The notes under the pieces are model-generated. The model was not told the origin of the DNA. It did not search any database and saw nothing but the letters and a program-made list of their open reading frames with translations. Below, in pieces: positions 60,832 through 64,000 of a stretch of 64,000 nt of DNA (position 1 is its first letter; every line of letters begins with the position of its first letter). Source of the DNA: Variovorax boronicumulans. Lineage in GTDB: Bacteria; Pseudomonadota; Gammaproteobacteria; Burkholderiales; Burkholderiaceae_C. Made by a program: the position numbers and the translations under genes. The stretch spans positions 142,199 through 206,198 of the forward strand of contig NZ_JAAAFX010000007.1 in the NCBI RefSeq assembly GCF_019352895.1, given 5' to 3'.

Positions 60832-61260
60832 TTGCCAAACACATGTTTCAGCGACTCAGTTCGGCTTGGCCTGAACCGATCGACGAAGCAGACGCGCAAG
60901 CCCGAGGTCCTTGATGAGATGGATTGGGTGGCGCCATGGAGCACGCTCGTGCAGATCGTCGAGCCGCAGAGCTCTCGAGCCAAGACTCGCCGCTCGCCAT
61001 TTGCGATCGAGACGACATTGCGCATTCATTGCTTGCAGCAGCGGTTCGGACCGAGTGAACCGGCAATGGAAGAGGCGCTGCGCGACGTGCCGCTGCAGCG
61101 GGAGTTCGCAGGTCGGGCGACGGCGTCAGCGGCTTGCCCGACGAGACCACGATCCTGAGGTTTCGCATCCGTCGAAGGTTCAAGACCTGGCCGTCGACGT
61201 GCTGCGGGTGGTCTACGACATTCTGCAGGAAAAGGACCTGTGCTTCGTTCCGGCGCTGAC
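60832..61260 (+). pseudogene. IS5-family transposase remnant, frameshifted
   Basis: Pieces of an IS5-type transposase lie in three frames. The first reads TKQTRKPEVLDEMDWVAPWS, then FAIETTLRIHCLQQRFGPSE with PAMEEALRDVPLQREFAG, the usual N-terminal domain. The frame shifts near 61110 to GLPDETTILRFRIRRRF, and again to LAVDVLRVVYDILQEKDL. The DDE catalytic region is not recognisable, so the gene is dead. No terminal inverted repeats could be assigned. Confidence 0.75.
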
Positions 61261-61661
61261 GGGCAGGCGCTTTGGATCGGCGGCCCGCGCCGCTGCTCTA
61301 TGCGCTTTTCGTGGACCACCCTGTGGTTCGATATCGCGCAGAGGGCGCGCACGACGGCGATGACATCCTGAAGATCGACGAGCCCGCTATGCACCTGTGC
61401 AGGTGCAGAGTTGGCAAGCTTCTACGAGGCGGTTCGCGCACTGATTAGACCGGGTTCCCCGCGAAAAAGCCTTCATGCTACGTGATCCACGGACACGCAA
61501 ATCGCTTCCGCCCGAGGGTGGATCTCTTTAGGCAGCGCGGGCAATTTCCACTTGACCGCTGGTTTTCCGCGACCTGAGGGCCAACGCGTCGTGTGTCACG
61601 CGATTCATTTGAGTCGGATAAAACCTGCTTTCGTTGCCGCGAAAGTGGACTGGCGCTTAGC
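61261..61661. other. Degenerate region downstream of the IS5 remnant
   Basis: About 400 bp. Open frames are short and unfamiliar. A string GCGGGCAATTTCCACTTGAC near 61538-61557 looks like an insertion-sequence edge but could not be paired with a partner. Likely scar tissue from repeated insertion. Confidence 0.35.
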
Positions 61662-62369
61662 TCACCAGGGTATGTATGTATCGCGGTAATCGAGGTAAAG
61701 ATTTAGCCCCGAACCCATGTGTCTCTCCACCACGTCGGCTACTCCTCGAACGCTGGTCTCAAGCTCGATCTCCGGCTCGACGGCGCCGTCGAGTGTGCCC
61801 ATGGCCGTCCTTGCCCAGCCGGGGTGGATGCTCAGCACCGTCAAGCCGAGCGCCCGGTTTTGCGCATGCATGCCGCGAGCGAGCATGTTGAGCACGGCTT
61901 TGCTGGCCCGATAGAGTTCGAGGCCGCCTTCCTCGTTGAGTGCCGTGCTGCCTCGGTGTGAGGTCATGAAGGCCAGGGTAGGGCGGTCGGACACCAAGCG
62001 GTCGACAAGATGATGCGCAAGCCGTATCGGGCCGAAGGCGTTGGTCATCATGATGTCTGTGACTTCCTGGTTGGTCGCCACAGCGGCACTCTGATGCATC
62101 GCGCCCCAGATGCCAGAGTTGAGGAAGGCCACGTCGAAGCGGCGTGAGCCCAGCGACAGCAGGAACGCAGGGATCTCGTCGGGCCGAGTAACGTCGATGG
62201 TCGCCACCGTAAGCCGCCGCGAATCCGCGTTGCCGACCTCCCGCAGTCCGGCAACGTCGGCTCCCCGCCGCGCCGTGCCCACCACGTGCCAGCCGCGCTC
62301 GAAAAATTGACGTGCCAGTCCGAGGCCTAGGCCGCGCTCGGCGGCGACGATCAGGATGGATCGGGTCAT
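61662..62369 (-). CDS. SDR-family oxidoreductase (atypical cofactor motif)
   Basis: 235 residues from ATG 62369, which has AAGGGAG 9 bp upstream; ATG 62390 overlaps the previous stop. The glycine motif reads ILIVAAERGLGLGLARQFFE, with Ala-Glu-Arg in place of Thr-Gly-Ala/Gly-x, and LNSG stands for NNAG. The catalytic residues are kept: Ser in MTSHRGSTAL and YRASKAVLNML. It belongs to the CsgA/SDR group of sniffer-like proteins, NAD(P)-dependent with unknown substrate. It is the second gene after the SDR at 62387, divergent from a LysR gene. Confidence 0.88.
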   Translation of the reverse strand: MTRSILIVAAERGLGLGLARQFFERGWHVVGTARRGADVAGLREVGNADSRRLTVATIDVTRPDEIPAFLLSLGSRRFDVAFLNSGIWGAMHQSAAVATNQEVTDIMMTNAFGPIRLAHHLVDRLVSDRPTLAFMTSHRGSTALNEEGGLELYRASKAVLNMLARGMHAQNRALGLTVLSIHPGWARTAMGTLDGAVEPEIELETSVRGVADVVERHMGSGLNLYLDYRDTYIPW

Positions 62370-62386
62370 CCAATAAACTCCCTTGG

Positions 62387-63151
62387 TCAAAGCGCGGTGT
62401 AACCGCCGTCGGCAGCGACGATCGCGCCGGTCATGAAGCTTGAAGCAGGACTTGCGAGGAATGCGACAACCTCGGCGATCTCGTGCACCTGACCGACACG
62501 CCCGAGTGGATGCACCGCGCCGTAGCTGGCCAGCGTTGCACGGCTGTCGGGCACGATGCCCTCTAGGATGTCCGTCTCCACCACCCCTGGCGCGACGGCG
62601 TTCGCGCGAATGCCCAACCCGCCGTACTCCACTGCAATCACTTTGGTCAGTTGGGCGACCGCCCCTTTGGAAGCTGCGTAGGCTGACGTCTCCTTCAGCG
62701 CGACGGTTGATGCGATCGAGGCGATATTGACGATCACACCCCCGCCGCCCGACACCATGGCACGCACGGCCTCACGCGCGTGCAGGAAGCTGCCGCGCGC
62801 GTTTACAGCCATCACCGCATCCCATTCGTCGGCGCTTGTCTCCAGCAACGGCTTGTTGAGCGTGCGCCCGGCGTTGTTGACGAGGATGTCGACGCGGCCG
62901 AACCGCTGCATCGCGAGAGCCAGCGTGGCGATGGCAGTTTCCTCCAGCGACACGTCGCCGATGAAGGTAACGACTCCGTCGTTCTCCAGTTCTCCCACTG
63001 ACGGGTTGCAGTCGCTGGCGACGACCACCGCGCCGCGTGCTCGCAGCGCCGCGACACACGTGCGGCCGAGGCCACGCGCGGCGCCCGTGATGATGGCGAC
63101 GCGTCCTTCTAGGCCTAGCGCGGCCAAAGAATTCTCAGGGGTGATTTGCAT
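62387..63151 (-). CDS. SDR-family oxidoreductase
   Basis: 254 residues from ATG 63151 (AAGGA 9 bp upstream), preferred over 63208. Motifs: VAIITGAARGLGRTCVAALR, LVNNAGRTLNKPLLET, NIASIASTVALKETSAYAAS with YAASK, and FMTGAIVAADGGYTAL. NAD(P)-dependent reductase or dehydrogenase of the FabG-like group. It forms a two-gene unit with the SDR at 61662 (17-bp gap) and is divergent from a LysR gene 97 bp away, the normal arrangement for LysR control. Confidence 0.9.
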   Translation of the reverse strand: MQITPENSLAALGLEGRVAIITGAARGLGRTCVAALRARGAVVVASDCNPSVGELENDGVVTFIGDVSLEETAIATLALAMQRFGRVDILVNNAGRTLNKPLLETSADEWDAVMAVNARGSFLHAREAVRAMVSGGGGVIVNIASIASTVALKETSAYAASKGAVAQLTKVIAVEYGGLGIRANAVAPGVVETDILEGIVPDSRATLASYGAVHPLGRVGQVHEIAEVVAFLASPASSFMTGAIVAADGGYTAL

Positions 63152-63192
63152 GGGCGTTGTCCTTTGGAAGACAACTGTCGCCGATCGGCCGT

Positions 63193-63218
63193 CTAAAGTG
63201 AATACCACCTAAACTGAA
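63193..63218. promoter_or_regulatory. Direct repeat in the SDR/LysR divergent promoter region
   Basis: CTAAAGTGAA (63193-63202) and CTAAACTGAA (63209-63218) repeat with a 16-bp period between the divergent starts at 63151 and 63249. It may be a regulator site or part of overlapping promoters. Confidence 0.35.
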
Positions 63219-63248
63219 CGAACTCGTAAGTTGGATCACTGAATCGGA

Positions 63249-64000
63249 ATGACCTCGCAAGCTGAACCGTCCCTGAGCAGCACCGATCTCGCGCAGTTGC
63301 GCGCGTTCGAGGTCGTCGCCCGTCTGTTGAGCTTTAGTCGTGCGGCCATGCACTTGGGCGTAACCTCGTCCGCGTTGAGCCAGACCATCGGCAATCTCGA
63401 GAAATCCCTCGGCATCCGGCTCTTGAACCGCACGACGCGCAGCGTCACGCTGACGCTGGCGGGAAGCCACCTTCTGTCGCGTGTACATCCCGCGTTGGCC
63501 GAACTGGCGGACGCCGTTGCACTGGCGCGCCACCAGCGCAGCCAGCCGGCCGGCATCATCCGGATCCAGAGTTTCCGCGTTGCCGTGGATCAGTTCATCA
63601 CGCCGATGCTGGCGTCGTTCCACCAAGCCTATCCAGACATCGTCCTCGACGTTGAGATCGACGACCATGTAGCCGACTTCGTGGCCGATGGCTTCGATGC
63701 GGCGATCCGCGTGGGAGAAGTGATCGCGCGAGACTTGGTCGCGGTGCCGCTCGGGCCGCCGCTGCGCCAGTTGGCCGTCGCGTCGCCTGCCTACATCGCG
63801 CGGCGTGGCGCGCCCATGACGCCCCGCGATCTGGCTACGCACGCCTGCATCGGATGGCGCTGGCCCGGAAAGGCGAGGCCATATCGATGGGAATTCGAGC
63901 GTTACGGCAAGGCGCTGGAGGTTGAGGTGGCCGGGCCATTCATCGCGAACAGCCGCGACCTGTGCGTCCGCGCCGCCGCGGAAGGCCTCGGCATCGCCTT
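63249..64000 (+). CDS. LysR-family transcriptional regulator, truncated by window end
   Basis: 250 residues are visible from ATG 63249. Helix-turn-helix: LAQLRAFEVVARLLSFSRAA with MHLGVTSSALSQTIGNLEKS. The effector domain (IIRIQSFRVAVDQFITPMLA, VEIDDHVADFVADGFDAAIR) is of the DsdC/AaeR-like group common next to SDR and exporter genes. It continues past the window edge at AAAEGLGIAF. It is divergent from the two-SDR unit, which is its likely target. Confidence 0.92.
   Translation, partial: MTSQAEPSLSSTDLAQLRAFEVVARLLSFSRAAMHLGVTSSALSQTIGNLEKSLGIRLLNRTTRSVTLTLAGSHLLSRVHPALAELADAVALARHQRSQPAGIIRIQSFRVAVDQFITPMLASFHQAYPDIVLDVEIDDHVADFVADGFDAAIRVGEVIARDLVAVPLGPPLRQLAVASPAYIARRGAPMTPRDLATHACIGWRWPGKARPYRWEFERYGKALEVEVAGPFIANSRDLCVRAAAEGLGIA

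Noticed and set aside
1..64000. CRISPR arrays, tRNA or rRNA genes, toxin-antitoxin pairs or phage structural genes
   Set aside because: Read for on both strands; no regularly spaced repeats, tRNA-like cloverleaf or characteristic proteins were found. A dedicated tRNA or CRISPR search was not possible here.

Overview
The window is about 64 kb of high-GC DNA with dense, mostly co-directional metabolic operons. Three orphan Bug/TctC-type periplasmic binding proteins, six SDR oxidoreductases, many LysR/AraC/IclR regulators, an IS481-family element and a giant filamentous haemagglutinin driven by a sigma/FecR module point to a soil or host-associated Burkholderiales (Comamonadaceae or Alcaligenaceae, e.g. 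Variovorax- or Bordetella-like). The taxon is an inference from gene content; no rRNA or other marker gene is present.

Layout. 1-559: end of an IS481-family element, inserted at a CTAG target and cutting off the C-terminus of an acyl-CoA dehydrogenase. 544-7514: acyl-CoA catabolic block (acyl-CoA dehydrogenase, Bug protein, IclR regulator, SDR, thiolase, MaoC-type hydratase, enoyl-CoA hydratase) with a perfect palindrome in the SDR/thiolase divergent promoter region. 7515-8853: decayed DNA with glutathione peroxidase and thermonuclease remnants. 8854-23794: surface-signalling and adhesin island (STN/TonB-like protein, ECF sigma factor, FecR, and a haemagglutinin gene of about 4,146 codons carrying one frameshift and one in-frame stop). 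23795-24565: no supportable gene. 24648-30394: a ThDP enzyme, Bug protein, two hydroxypyruvate-isomerase-like proteins, lipocalin-like protein and SDR. 30729-41186: AraC regulator, SDR, then an apparent eight-gene operon (PaoABC-like molybdenum oxidoreductase, EamA and LysE exporters, alpha/beta hydrolase, ankyrin protein, epoxide hydrolase). 41219-43846: Bug protein, DJ-1/PfpI protein and divergent GlxA-type regulator. 43859-54979: MDR oxidoreductase, LysR regulator, SDR plus ABC permease and ATPase, and on the other strand a cupin, the ABC binding protein, an oxidoreductase, an epoxide hydrolase and a GldA-like dehydrogenase. 55423-64000: TetR, LysR and AraC regulators, a penicillin-acylase-family lipoprotein, an IS5-family remnant, two SDRs and a LysR gene running off the edge.

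The strongest unexpected signal is a promoter of fixed geometry found four times: a 31-bp box beginning around TTATCGATC and ending GTATTGGAC, whose TTGGAC serves as a -35, followed after 18 bp by NNNAAT as a -10. It precedes the ThDP operon (24566), the MDR gene (44924), the SDR/ABC permease/ATPase unit (45880) and the cupin/ABC binding-protein unit (55279). This ties distant units, including the two halves of one ABC transporter, into one probable regulon, with the LysR gene at 44965-45867 as the natural candidate regulator. A second, separate circuit is suggested by a 34-bp direct repeat upstream of both units that follow the AraC gene at 30729.
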